The notes under the pieces: generated by a model
What the model saw: only the letters and a program-made list of their open reading frames with translations
Told to the model about the DNA's origin: nothing
The model's database searches: none
Made by a program: the position numbers and the translations under genes
In this document: positions 38,422-46,396 of the stretch, piece after piece
Layout: each line of letters starts with the position of its first letter
Numbering within the stretch: position 1 is the first letter of the stretch
DNA from: Lentibacter algarum
GTDB taxonomy: Bacteria; Pseudomonadota; Alphaproteobacteria; Rhodobacterales; Rhodobacteraceae
Length of the DNA stretch: 64,000 nt
Reading direction: 5' to 3'
Assembly (NCBI RefSeq): GCF_040580765.1
Contig: NZ_CP158687.1
Location: 682,001-746,000, forward strand

Positions 38422-38428
38422 GGATCTA

Positions 38429-38983
38429 ATGTCTTTTGAAAAGGGCTTTGAGGCCATTGAAGAAATTACAAATTCAAGTGATAAACTACTGTCTTATGTG
38501 AACAAAGTGGAAGCACTAGAGGCTCGTCTCTCCAAGTCCGTGGATTTGATTTCACGACTTGAAAGTGCCCTTCAAAGTGCTGACAATGCGTTTAGCGGAG
38601 CAGAGAACGCGACGCTTGCGCTCAAGAAAAGCAGTGAAGACATAGAAGCGTTAGCGCAAAGTTTGCCAGATCACGCAGAAGCTGCAATCTTTCGATCTGA
38701 AGAACGGATATCAAAACATGTTGACCAGATGACTAAAGTCCTAAGCTCACTTCCAGAGTTATTGGAATCGGCTGTTGCAAAAAAGCTAGATGGAAAGTTC
38801 GAAGAGCTGGAAGTACGTGTTAGCAACTCTCTTCGAGAAGAGCTGAAAGATACTCGTGCAGCTTTACGTGATGCTATGGAAGTCAACGCTCGAAATCAGG
38901 TATCACATCTAGAAGCAATGTCTGAAAATTTAATATCCGAGATGCCCCGAGGTTTATTCGGACGCCCTAAAAAGCGCGATTGA
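38429..38983 (+). CDS. Coiled-coil protein downstream of the helicase
   Basis: The ATG lies seven bases after the helicase stop with GAGGATC as ribosome-binding site, so the two are in one operon. The 184-residue product is almost wholly helical with heptad-like spacing (KVEALEARLSKSVDLISRLE, LESAVAKKLDGKFEELEVRV) and ends in a basic tail (RGLFGRPKKRD). No enzymatic motif. It could be a structural or regulatory partner of the helicase. Confidence 0.7.
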   Translation: MSFEKGFEAIEEITNSSDKLLSYVNKVEALEARLSKSVDLISRLESALQSADNAFSGAENATLALKKSSEDIEALAQSLPDHAEAAIFRSEERISKHVDQMTKVLSSLPELLESAVAKKLDGKFEELEVRVSNSLREELKDTRAALRDAMEVNARNQVSHLEAMSENLISEMPRGLFGRPKKRD

Positions 38984-39131
38984 TCGTCTGAGCATTTACT
39001 CACGATATAATGAGGCAGGTCTGAACGTTATACCAGTAGCTTTTGGTTGGTGGTGTATGTTTTGGATGTAAACTACGTTGGTTAAATCTTGCCTTTTAGA
39101 TGCTACTCTTTGCTATCTCGTTCCAAATACT

Positions 39132-39176
39132 CCAGACCCTCCATGTGGACTTTATGGAGGGTCTGGAAGCTTTTCT
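39132..39176. terminator. 13-bp perfect hairpin, convergent terminator
   Basis: CCAGACCCTCCAT/ATGGAGGGTCTGG with a nine-base loop, followed by AAGCTTTTCTTAT. It separates the plus-strand helicase operon from the minus-strand integration genes. Confidence 0.75.
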
Positions 39177-39771
39177 TATACCGTACCCAGATAACGTTCG
39201 AACGCCTCATTAAAGTCATGCATCATATAAACATTATACGCTGATCGTCGTTGTGGGCGGATGCCGTACAGTTTCAGCTTTTGCGCAAGCCATTTGCTAG
39301 TAATGGGCCGTCCATGATTGATAGTATTCCAGTCACTATCTGCATGCATCAATATGGATTTGAGAAGTTTCTCACTTCTAACCTCAGGGCCTGTTTCTCC
39401 ATGTAACAACTCTCGGATGTCTGTTAGAAGCTCACTACCAGATGATTGTTTTTTATCTTGCCTGCGATCCACTTCGATCGCTTTAAGTGCTGCGTGGGCT
39501 CGTGATGGCCACTCACCCCCAGCGAGCTCTGCGGTCCAGAGTAAAGGTTCCCAATTATCACGTGCCCGATCGGTAATACTATGTTGGAAAGTAATCGATG
39601 TTTGTTGCGGTTGTGCGCTTTCTGACCAAATCGATAGGTAAGTTCTAAGTGCAAGCTGATCATCGAAGTGATCGACATATAGTCGACGCGTTTGCTCTGT
39701 TGGTAATTTACGACGCAGATTAATCACTATCGATCTGCTCATAAGCGTATCTTCAAACTCACCAATGCCTG
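39176..39771 (-). pseudogene. DUF3631 protein, 3' fragment (split by IS)
   Basis: Coding from the IS boundary onward reads GIGEFEDTLMSRSIVINLRR, then continues about 190 residues to the stop. It joins in frame with the 5' fragment at 40973-41438 once the IS and one copy of CGAT are removed, giving PQVIAGIGEFEDTLMSRSIV across the junction, as in DUF3631 proteins of phages, plasmids and islands. Residues before GIGEF in the present frame are IS-derived. Confidence 0.85.
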
Positions 39772-39813
39772 CGATGGTAATCCCCCCATTTTTAATGGGG
39801 TCCGCCTGTAGAA

Positions 39814-40614
39814 CTACGCGGCGATTTTCAGTTTCATAGCGGGTGTGATGCCGCCGATGGCCATGTTGGGCCGGTCGTTGTTGTAAGTCCAGAGCCATTC
39901 GGTTGCTTGTTCTTGGGCCTCCTCGATAGTTTCAAAGATGTTCTGATCCAGCCATTCGTGGCGCACCGTGCGATTGTAGCGCTCGATGTAGGCGTTCTGT
40001 TGCGGCTTTCCTGGCTGGATGTATTCAATGTGAATGCCACGCGTCTCAGCCCATGATTTCAGCAGCCCACTGACATATTCTGGGCCGTTATCAACGCGGA
40101 TTACCTCCGGCGCGCCGCGCCATTCGATGATCTGGTTCAGGCTGCGCACAACACGCACGGCGGGTAGCGAGAAGTCCACTTCAATGCCCAGGCCCTCTCG
40201 GTTGTAATCATCCAACACATTGAGGGTCCGGAACTTTCGCCCATCCGCCAGCTGATCCTGCATAAAGTCCATCGACCATGTGTGGTTGGGGGCTTCCGGC
40301 ACTGCCAGTTCATCCGGCTTGGGCCGTTTCAGCCGCTTACGCGGCCTGATACGCAGGTTCAGCTCCAACTCGCAGTAGATCCGGTACACGCGCTTGTGGT
40401 TCCATTCATAGCCTTTGACGTTGCGTAGATACAAAAAACACAACCCAAAGCCCCACGTCTTGCGATTGGCCGTCAGGCGTACCAACCAATCCGCGATCTC
40501 AGCATTCTCATCGTCAAACTTGCGCTCATAACGATAGCACGTTTCGCTGATCTCAAAGGCGCGGCACGCCAGCGCGATGCTGACCTGTTTCGTTCTCACC
40601 GCGTTTACGGCCAT
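39814..40614 (-). CDS. IS3-family transposase OrfB (DDE catalytic part)
   Basis: 266 residues counted from its first Met; the functional product is probably the OrfAB fusion made by -1 frameshifting on the T7 run at 40642-40648 (A7 in the mRNA), after which the frame reads [20 protein letters not shown] residues: [20 protein letters not shown] and [16 protein letters not shown]. Both ORFs appear intact, so the element may be active. Confidence 0.92.
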   Translation of the reverse strand: MAVNAVRTKQVSIALACRAFEISETCYRYERKFDDENAEIADWLVRLTANRKTWGFGLCFLYLRNVKGYEWNHKRVYRIYCELELNLRIRPRKRLKRPKPDELAVPEAPNHTWSMDFMQDQLADGRKFRTLNVLDDYNREGLGIEVDFSLPAVRVVRSLNQIIEWRGAPEVIRVDNGPEYVSGLLKSWAETRGIHIEYIQPGKPQQNAYIERYNRTVRHEWLDQNIFETIEEAQEQATEWLWTYNNDRPNMAIGGITPAMKLKIAA

Positions 40615-40634
40615 CTCGCGTCGCTGAGACGGCC

Positions 40635-40904
40635 TTACCGCTTTTTTTCAAGGGCTTCCTTCAGCAGATCATTCTGCATGCTCATCTCAGCATACATCCG
40701 CTTCAGACGACGGTTCTCAGCCTCCATCGCCTTCATTTGCGATACCATCGAAGCATCCATGCCGCCGAACTTCGCACGCCATTTGTAAAAACTCGCACTG
40801 CTCATCCCATGTTCACGGCACAGCTCAGAGACAGGCACACCGCTCTCCGCTTGCTTCAAAATACCCATGATCTGCGCGTCGCTAAATCGTCCGTTCTTCA
40901 TCAA
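40635..40904 (-). CDS. IS3-family transposase OrfA (HTH/leucine-zipper part)
   Basis: 89 residues: HTH ([20 protein letters not shown], then [15 protein letters not shown]) followed by a leucine-zipper-like segment ([19 protein letters not shown]). Ends EALEKKR just after the slippery A7 sequence that allows OrfAB synthesis. Confidence 0.92.
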   Translation of the reverse strand: MMKNGRFSDAQIMGILKQAESGVPVSELCREHGMSSASFYKWRAKFGGMDASMVSQMKAMEAENRRLKRMYAEMSMQNDLLKEALEKKR

Positions 40905-40972
40905 AAATCTCCTCAGATATCATGCCGAGAAAATTCTACTGTTGAACACCACTAATTTGCGGGGGGATTACC

Positions 40973-41438
40973 CGATGACTTGAGGGCACCATAGCGAGAG
41001 CTCTGAAAACTCCCAATTACCATCTGATTTTTTGGTGCTCAGCATTTTGGTCGCTGTTCTGCGAGTGTGCCCTGCATTAATGATGGCGTTTAGTTCTTCG
41101 TTTGATTTCAGGGAGCGATCGGCCTCATCTATAAGTAGCGTCGGTGAACAGCTTTCAATGAAGCGGTATACTGCCGCCGCAGTAATACTTGATGCTATTC
41201 GTCCATTTGGGACAAACGCTTCGATTACTTGTAGAGCTGTCGTTTTGCCGCATGCTCGTTCCGGTGAGTTGATCAACAGTTTTGGGAATAAGTTCCAGTG
41301 ATCGAGCAGGTAGCTGCTTGCAATCCAAAGTGTGATGGCATGAGCATCACTTTCACTTTGAAGGACAACATGCGCCTTTGTTTCATCTTTGATGTATTCG
41401 AGTGCATTGCAGAGAGTGTTAAATTCACCATTTTTCAT
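40973..41438 (-). pseudogene. DUF3631 protein, 5' fragment (split by IS)
   Basis: The start ATG has AAAGGAT upstream. The 155 or so residues include a Walker-A-like ERACGKTTALQVIE and Walker-B-like PTLLIDEADRSL, so the intact protein was a P-loop ATPase-like helicase/primase-associated product. Coding ends at CPQVI where the IS begins. The whole ancestral protein would be about 350 residues. Disruption probably removed an island replication or excision function. Confidence 0.85.
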
Positions 41439-41510
41439 GGTAGAATCCTTTCGCGATAGATGTCGCTGCAGTTTGGTTGTGTGTGGGCCGGCTGCAGCGA
41501 TTTTCAGGGA

Positions 41511-41705
41511 TTAAGTTTGCGGACGATTTCTGCTGATGCAGTCACTAATCCATTGGTCGACTTCACGTTCGAGCCAGCCCGAGCGATGATCCGTGATTTT
41601 GATTGGCTGTGGGAATTTGCCGGCTTTAGCTAGTCGGTATATTTGCGCCGTGGATACCGATGTTCTGTCGGCGACTTCTTTTGCCTTCAGTAATCTTTGC
41701 GTCAT
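41511..41705 (-). CDS. AlpA/excisionase-type HTH regulator
   Basis: The 64-residue protein has a MerR-like helix-turn-helix: LLKAKEVADRTSVSTAQIYR, LAKAGKFPQPIKI and WLEREVDQWI. This is the AlpA family that controls P4-type integrases and excision. Its place between the DUF3631 gene and the integrase fits. Confidence 0.88.
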   Translation of the reverse strand: MTQRLLKAKEVADRTSVSTAQIYRLAKAGKFPQPIKITDHRSGWLEREVDQWISDCISRNRPQT

Positions 41706-41781
41706 TCCATGATCTCCTTGTTGGGATGATGAACATGAGGCTAAGTGTAGCGATGGGTTGAATTATGTGAGGTAGTTCAAC

Positions 41782-42375
41782 CTATCTCTTAATTTCTTGA
41801 TAAAGCTTAATTAAATTTCTTGCTGCTTGTTTTTTGTTTGGCCAATTGGAGTGCGCATTATAATAAAAATCAGCTGTTTGCATCGCAAATTTCGACTTGT
41901 TTGAGCGCGCGAAGTCTTTGTTTAGCTGTATAATTGTACTTAGTTTCAAGCCTGAACTGCGGGCAACAGTTTTTTCCGCATCGCTTGTTGTCAAACCGGC
42001 TGTTTTGAGTAGTTTTGTTGCCACATGCAGTAATGCATAATGTTCGTTGGTCGCTATTCTCAATACGCCTGTATTCGCCTCCGAGGTGGGCTTGCAAAAA
42101 TATTTTGGGTTAGCGCCTCTAGATAAGTCGGTCAGGTCATCGACAAGCAGTTGTATGATTTTACTATCCCAGGCTGGAAATTGTGTGCGCGCGATGTGAG
42201 ATAGCGTTAACAATAGGCCTGATATGTCTTCGATTAGCTCTTGGCTTGGCAGCGTTTCTCCGCGCCTGATACTGTCAACTCTGTATTCAATCGCTTGCGA
42301 CCACATGTCTAAAAGAGATTCGAGTGCATGCAATTGCTGGGGCTCTGGAATTAGTTCTTCATCTTGTGATTTCAT
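41782..42375 (-). CDS. Island protein of unknown function
   Basis: A 197-residue, mainly helical soluble protein overlapping the integrase 3' end by 17 bases, thus translationally coupled to it. No family recognised. The C-terminal part (YYNAHSNWPNKKQAARNLIK) looks like a short HTH-like helical segment. Codon use is AT-rich like the rest of the island. Confidence 0.65.
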   Translation of the reverse strand: MKSQDEELIPEPQQLHALESLLDMWSQAIEYRVDSIRRGETLPSQELIEDISGLLLTLSHIARTQFPAWDSKIIQLLVDDLTDLSRGANPKYFCKPTSEANTGVLRIATNEHYALLHVATKLLKTAGLTTSDAEKTVARSSGLKLSTIIQLNKDFARSNKSKFAMQTADFYYNAHSNWPNKKQAARNLIKLYQEIKR

Positions 42376-43516
42376 CTAATCGATCCGCCCATGTTTGAAG
42401 AGCTTTCTGTTTTTCATCGAGGTAGGTGTAGCGATCGTAGACTGCGGTCACTCCTGTGTCTTTATGGTTGAGCACAAGTTTTATTGTGAAGCGATCATAA
42501 CCAAGTTTTCCAAGGTTAGTTGCTACCGAGGCGCGCAGGTCATGAAGCCGCCAATCAGTTACGCCAGAAAAACGATCTAATTGTACTTTGGCTTTAGAGA
42601 AGCCATTGAGTGGGGCATCACCAATACGCCCGCTTGATAATAGATATTCGCCTTCGTTTTTTAGTAGCTCGCTAATTATTGCTTTCGCCTGGCGAGGTAG
42701 TGCTAACACATTTTCACGTTTATTTTTTGTATCGTTCGAAGACAAAAACCAAAGGTCGCCCTCAATGAGTGAGCGCCTCATAGAGGCGGTTTCCATCTCT
42801 CGCTGGCCGCACAGCAGCGAGAGCCTCAGCCACGCCTTGTAAGGTGGGCTCAGCGCTTCGGATGCATGCCATATAGCTTTGATTTCATCATCGCTTAAGA
42901 CGCGATCACGGCGCTTTTCGGAGAATGGTTTTTTGATGTGGTCGGCTGGGGAGTGATCAATGTAATCTCGCTCAACGAGCCAGCCGAAAAATTTCCGCAT
43001 ATGTGCTAAGGCTCTGTTTGCACTAGGACCCTTGTTGTCCTTAATAAGCTGGTCGAGAATCGCGTGGATTTCTCCTCTTTTTACCGATGCTACAGGCCTT
43101 GTCCCTAATGCCGCCACTAAGTACAAACGCAGATTGCTCTCTGCTTGCCGCCAGCTTTTATTCTTGGGCTTTGCATAACGCTCTATAAATTGTGTTGCCA
43201 TTTCACTGACAGTGCGCTCTCTCTGCAACCTCTCATCAGCTTTGATGTGTCTTGGGTCAGTGCCCGCTGCGACCAGCCTTCTGAGCTCTTCAACGCGTCC
43301 TCTAACATCTCCAAGAGAGATGTCTGGGTAAGGGCCAAGTGTTACTCGGCCAGTCTTAACCCCAAGTCGGAAGGTATAACTGAAGGATTTGACACCCTTC
43401 TTTGTGACTTTGAGGCTGAGCCCTTTGCAGCTTATGTCGCCGAAGTGCTGCTCTTGTTCGGGCTTATGTTTCAAAGCCTTTAGCCATTGGTCGGTGAATT
43501 TGAGTTTTTTGGTCAT
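42359..43516 (-). CDS. P4-type tyrosine integrase
   Basis: 385 residues: N-terminal DUF4102 arm-binding domain (LSLKVTKKGVKSFSYTFRLG), SAM-like core-binding domain and catalytic domain with Arg in CGQREMETASMRR, HDLRASVATNLGKLG (HxxR), the second His in LNHKD and the nucleophile Tyr in YDRYTYLDEKQ. It mediates recombination at the tRNA-Arg 3' end. It lies 150 bases from attR with an 18-bp repeat directly before its start. Confidence 0.95.
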   Translation of the reverse strand: MTKKLKFTDQWLKALKHKPEQEQHFGDISCKGLSLKVTKKGVKSFSYTFRLGVKTGRVTLGPYPDISLGDVRGRVEELRRLVAAGTDPRHIKADERLQRERTVSEMATQFIERYAKPKNKSWRQAESNLRLYLVAALGTRPVASVKRGEIHAILDQLIKDNKGPSANRALAHMRKFFGWLVERDYIDHSPADHIKKPFSEKRRDRVLSDDEIKAIWHASEALSPPYKAWLRLSLLCGQREMETASMRRSLIEGDLWFLSSNDTKNKRENVLALPRQAKAIISELLKNEGEYLLSSGRIGDAPLNGFSKAKVQLDRFSGVTDWRLHDLRASVATNLGKLGYDRFTIKLVLNHKDTGVTAVYDRYTYLDEKQKALQTWADRLDEITR

Positions 43517-43517
43517 T

Positions 43518-43535
43518 AGGGAAACTTTGGGGAAA
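43518..43535 (+). repeat. 18-bp repeat, candidate integrase arm site (right end)
   Basis: GGGAAAC-TT-TGGGGAAAC, two changes from 33345-33362, immediately before the integrase start codon. May also sit in the integrase promoter for autoregulation. Confidence 0.45.
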
Positions 43536-43665
43536 CATATTTGATGTGCTGGTATGTAATCTATGATCCCATATGGCTTGGCTCAAGTCTATAAGTTCTT
43601 TTTTTTATAGATTTTATGTGGTCTCATGTTTGGAGTGATCTTGAGTGATGTGATTGGAGCGACTA

Positions 43666-43714
43666 ACTTCTAATCAGCAGGTTGAGGGTTCGAGTCCTTC
43701 CGGGATCGCCATAT
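43666..43714 (+). repeat. attR: tRNA-Arg 3' duplicate
   Basis: 49 bp identical to 33252-33300. Only the 3' part of the tRNA is here; the upstream bases do not form the rest of a cloverleaf, so this is not a second tRNA gene. Confidence 0.92.
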
Positions 43715-43732
43715 ATACGCGCAATATCCAGT

Positions 43733-44065
43733 CTAGCGACACGTCGCTCCACTTGGCGCGCAAAAGAGACGGTAAAGCATTGAGATGACTTCGGCCGTTT
43801 TGTCGTCGGCCAGCGCATAAAAGATAGTTTTTCCTTCACGGCGAGTCGTTACCAGCCCGTCATCGCGCAAACGGGCGAGCATCTGGCTCACGGCGGCTTG
43901 GCGCAGATCTAGGAGTTGCTCAAGCTCGCCAACTGATTTTTCACCTGAGCCCAAGTGGCACAAGATCATGAGCCGGCCTTCATGGGCCAGTGTTTTAAGA
44001 TAGGTCGCCGCATCTGAGGCGTTTTGGGCCATTTCGGTCGGCGGCGTCGGGTTGGCTTGTAACAT
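43733..44065 (-). CDS. ArsR-family transcriptional regulator
   Basis: 110-residue winged-helix protein: TYLKTLAHEGRLMILCHLGS, SVGELEQLLDLRQAAVSQML, then ARLRDDGLVTTRREGKTIFY. The metal-site ELCVCDL motif is absent; one Cys lies in the first helix and two in the C-terminal FCAPSGATC, so a sulfide- or redox-sensing type (like BigR/SqrR) is possible. It sits just outside the island, 55 bases after the enolase-family gene on the same strand. Confidence 0.88.
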   Translation of the reverse strand: MLQANPTPPTEMAQNASDAATYLKTLAHEGRLMILCHLGSGEKSVGELEQLLDLRQAAVSQMLARLRDDGLVTTRREGKTIFYALADDKTAEVISMLYRLFCAPSGATCR

Positions 44066-44119
44066 CGGTCTCTCACATCGGTTTGGGCCGACATATCATA
44101 GGCCGCAAGTTTTGGCGAG

Positions 44120-45352
44120 TTAGTGCGATGTCGCAGGAGCACCACCTTGAAAATTGTTGCCATTTTGATAATCGCATGGCTCTTCGCGCATTTCCAGATG
44201 TAGCCCTTCACCGCGATAGGGGTGCGCGCGTGCCAAGTCTTCATCCACATCGATGCCAAGGCCTGGAGCCTCCGATAGGCGCACAAAACCGTTTTCGACG
44301 CGGATCGAGCTTCGGATAAGCGCATCGTGAAAGTCTGTCTCGATGGTTTCGGCAATGAGCAAATTTGGAATTGAGGTGGCGAGATGCAGGTTTGCGGCCC
44401 ATTCTACAGGCCCTGCGTATAGATGTGGGGCCATTTGGGCGTTGTAGCATTCGGCCATGGCCGCGACTTTCTTCATCTCCCAGATGCCGCCTGCACGGCC
44501 CAAGGCAGGCTGAAGAATTTCAGCGGCTCCAGCGCGCAAGACAGCACCAAACTCGGCTTTCGTTGTCATGCGCTCGCCCGTGGCGACGGGAATGCGCACA
44601 TTGCGCGCGACACGTGCCATGTCTTCGATATTGTCGGGCGGGGTTGGCTCTTCGTACCAGAGTGGCGAATAGGGCTCTAGCGCCTGACCAAGGCGTATCG
44701 CGCCGCCTGTGTTGAACTGGCCATGCGTGCCAAACAAAAGGTCGGCCTTGTCACCAACAGCCTCGCGGATGGCTTTGCAAAAGGCGACAGACATTGAGAT
44801 ATCGCTCATCGCAGGCATATGGCCACCGCGGAGCGTGTATGGTCCTGCGGGATCAAACTTTACGGCGGTGTATCCACGTTCGACACAATCTAGAGCGCTT
44901 TCGGCTGCGGCGTCCGGGTCTGTCCAGAAGGTGTCCATATCATGATGTGGCAGTGGGTAGAGGTATGTATAGGTACGGATGCGCTCGTTCATGCGGCCGC
45001 CAAGGAGCGCATAGACTGGGCGATTTCGGGCTTTGCCTAGGATATCCCAGCAGGCGATTTCAAGGCCTGAGAACGCGCCCATCACGGTTAAATCGGGGCG
45101 CTGTGTGAAGCCTGAGGAATAGACACGGCGGAACATAAGCTCGATGTTTTCTGGGTTTTCCCCCTCCATGTGGCGGGAAAACACATCTTCAATCACTGCG
45201 CGCATTGCATCAGGGCCAACGGAGCTAGCATAGCATTCGCCCCAGCCGACAATGCCTGTGTCTGTCGTGACTTTGACGAGGATCCAGTAGCGTCCGCCCC
45301 AGCCAGGAGCGGGGGGGGCTGTCACGATGATATCGAGGTCTTTGAGATGCAT
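44120..45352 (-). CDS. Enolase-superfamily enzyme (mandelate racemase/muconate lactonizing type)
   Basis: 410 residues: an N-terminal capping domain and a barrel with likely metal ligands in the TLFGTHGQF-like LLFGTHGQFN, WYEEPTPPDN and ATGERM regions, and KFDPAGPY as the second-strand Lys region. MAPHLYAGPVEWAANLH supplies a late His. Resembles sugar-acid dehydratases (galactonate or gluconate class), but the substrate cannot be set from sequence. Upstream on the same strand are a BBOX-like gene and a zinc ADH, probably one operon. Confidence 0.85.
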   Translation of the reverse strand: MHLKDLDIIVTAPPAPGWGGRYWILVKVTTDTGIVGWGECYASSVGPDAMRAVIEDVFSRHMEGENPENIELMFRRVYSSGFTQRPDLTVMGAFSGLEIACWDILGKARNRPVYALLGGRMNERIRTYTYLYPLPHHDMDTFWTDPDAAAESALDCVERGYTAVKFDPAGPYTLRGGHMPAMSDISMSVAFCKAIREAVGDKADLLFGTHGQFNTGGAIRLGQALEPYSPLWYEEPTPPDNIEDMARVARNVRIPVATGERMTTKAEFGAVLRAGAAEILQPALGRAGGIWEMKKVAAMAECYNAQMAPHLYAGPVEWAANLHLATSIPNLLIAETIETDFHDALIRSSIRVENGFVRLSEAPGLGIDVDEDLARAHPYRGEGLHLEMREEPCDYQNGNNFQGGAPATSH

Positions 45353-45384
45353 AGGGTTGGCTCCTGAATTGGCGCGGGAGAATT

Positions 45385-46377
45385 CTAAGGGGTCGTTTCA
45401 AGGGCAGTGAGGCTGGCAAGCAGACTGTTTCTATCAGCAAAAGTGCGTTGCGCCGTGTGGCTGTCTGTTGTGCCCCGCAAAATTCGAGTGTTTTCGATGA
45501 CCAGCGCTTCGCCTTCTTTTAGCGTGACACTGATCTGCATTTCGGGGCTATCCACAAGTTCTGAAAAGTGGCGGTAGGCGCGATAATAGACTTCCATCTG
45601 CTCGAACGGAACGTCTGTGAGTGGTGCTGCGGATTGGGGCGCAAAATGGATGGCGGCAATTGTGCCTTCTGGCAAAAGTGAGACCAGCGGAGCGCGAGCG
45701 GTGAAGGGCCGCCCTGTTTGGTCTGCAAAGACAAAGCTTGCGGAGTGATGGGCGAGCGCGGCAAAGCCTTCAGGGTCTTCGTTTTTGAGCCTGATAGCGC
45801 AGGCGAAGCCGTCAGACAGATGTACTGTGCTTTCCTCTTCATCTTTCGCGCATGTAATGATTTCCAAGCTGAGTTCAGGCGCTCTGCTGTCATTCCCATT
45901 GGACGTCACAGCACACTCAGCGGGCGTAAAAATCTCAATTATCTCGTGCACTGGGCCCGCCGTTTCAGTGACTTTTGCGAGGCCGTAACTGCGGATCGCG
46001 TCGAGCCAGCTCAACTGAGTTGCTTCATAAGCTTTAAGGGTAGGAAAGGGCGCTGTGGGCATGGCAGCTTTGATGGTGCTGCCCCACGGCGTACTGCCTG
46101 CAGGCATGTGGCCCTCAGAGCGCTCTTTGGGCGTGTCGTAGGCATGGTCCTTTAGCCATTTGAGCGAGAAAGAGAGGGGCGTGCTGTCCGGCGCAAAAGT
46201 CAGTGCGACGCTGTCGCCAACTAAGTTGGCGGTGAGCAGACGAATGTTATTGAGAGGGGCGGCCAGCGCAGGGGTGCGCTGGCTTGATGGGGCATTGTCA
46301 GCAAGCCAGACTGCATGAAAACGTTGGCCGTTGACGCGCAAAACGCGGCCTTCATTCTCTATCAGACGGTCTGGCAT
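45385..46377 (-). CDS. Gamma-butyrobetaine-hydroxylase-like protein lacking its iron ligands
   Basis: 330 residues, about 50 shorter than usual. Residues 1-80 are the GBBH-like N-terminal domain (VWLADNA in place of WLRDNC, so the zinc Cys is absent; LKWLKDHAYD). The rest aligns with the TauD/BBOX dioxygenase (HLSDGFACAIRL, VYYRAYRHFSEL, FADRNSLLASL). The HxD iron ligands expected in LHTDNPYRD read TSNGNDSRA (Ser159, Gly161), and the distal His of VLHGR is Arg in ILRGTT. It is probably not an iron/2-oxoglutarate oxygenase. In line with the ADH upstream (20-base gap). Confidence 0.7.
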   Translation of the reverse strand: MPDRLIENEGRVLRVNGQRFHAVWLADNAPSSQRTPALAAPLNNIRLLTANLVGDSVALTFAPDSTPLSFSLKWLKDHAYDTPKERSEGHMPAGSTPWGSTIKAAMPTAPFPTLKAYEATQLSWLDAIRSYGLAKVTETAGPVHEIIEIFTPAECAVTSNGNDSRAPELSLEIITCAKDEEESTVHLSDGFACAIRLKNEDPEGFAALAHHSASFVFADQTGRPFTARAPLVSLLPEGTIAAIHFAPQSAAPLTDVPFEQMEVYYRAYRHFSELVDSPEMQISVTLKEGEALVIENTRILRGTTDSHTAQRTFADRNSLLASLTALETTP

Positions 46378-46396
46378 GAGCTTGCCCTTTCTGCGC

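Larger units (their letters stand above)
39776..40972 (-). mobile_element. IS3-family insertion sequence (IS407-like), 1197 bp
   Basis: Ends are 12-bp inverted repeats GGTAATCCCCCC (39776-39787) and its complement (40961-40972), flanked by a 4-bp target duplication CGAT at 39772-39775 and 40973-40976. It carries orfA and orfB. Four-base duplication and gene type fit the IS407 group. Inserted within the DUF3631 gene. Confidence 0.93.
33252..43714. mobile_element. Genomic island integrated in tRNA-Arg(UCU)
   Basis: The island is bounded by a 49-bp perfect direct repeat and carries a tyrosine integrase next to its right end, reading inward. Its genes are AT-rich against both flanks. Order: degenerate S11 peptidase homologue, DUF3127 protein, DUF559-RecQ fusion and coiled-coil protein on the plus strand; IS-split DUF3631 gene, AlpA-type regulator, unknown gene and integrase on the minus strand. 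Size about 10.4 kb. No capsid, replication-origin or conjugation gene is recognisable, so it resembles a satellite-like integrative element or a defence island. Confidence 0.88.

Noticed and set aside
43666-43714. Second tRNA-Arg gene
   Set aside because: Only the 3' portion is present; no acceptor 5' strand or D-arm upstream. It is attR.
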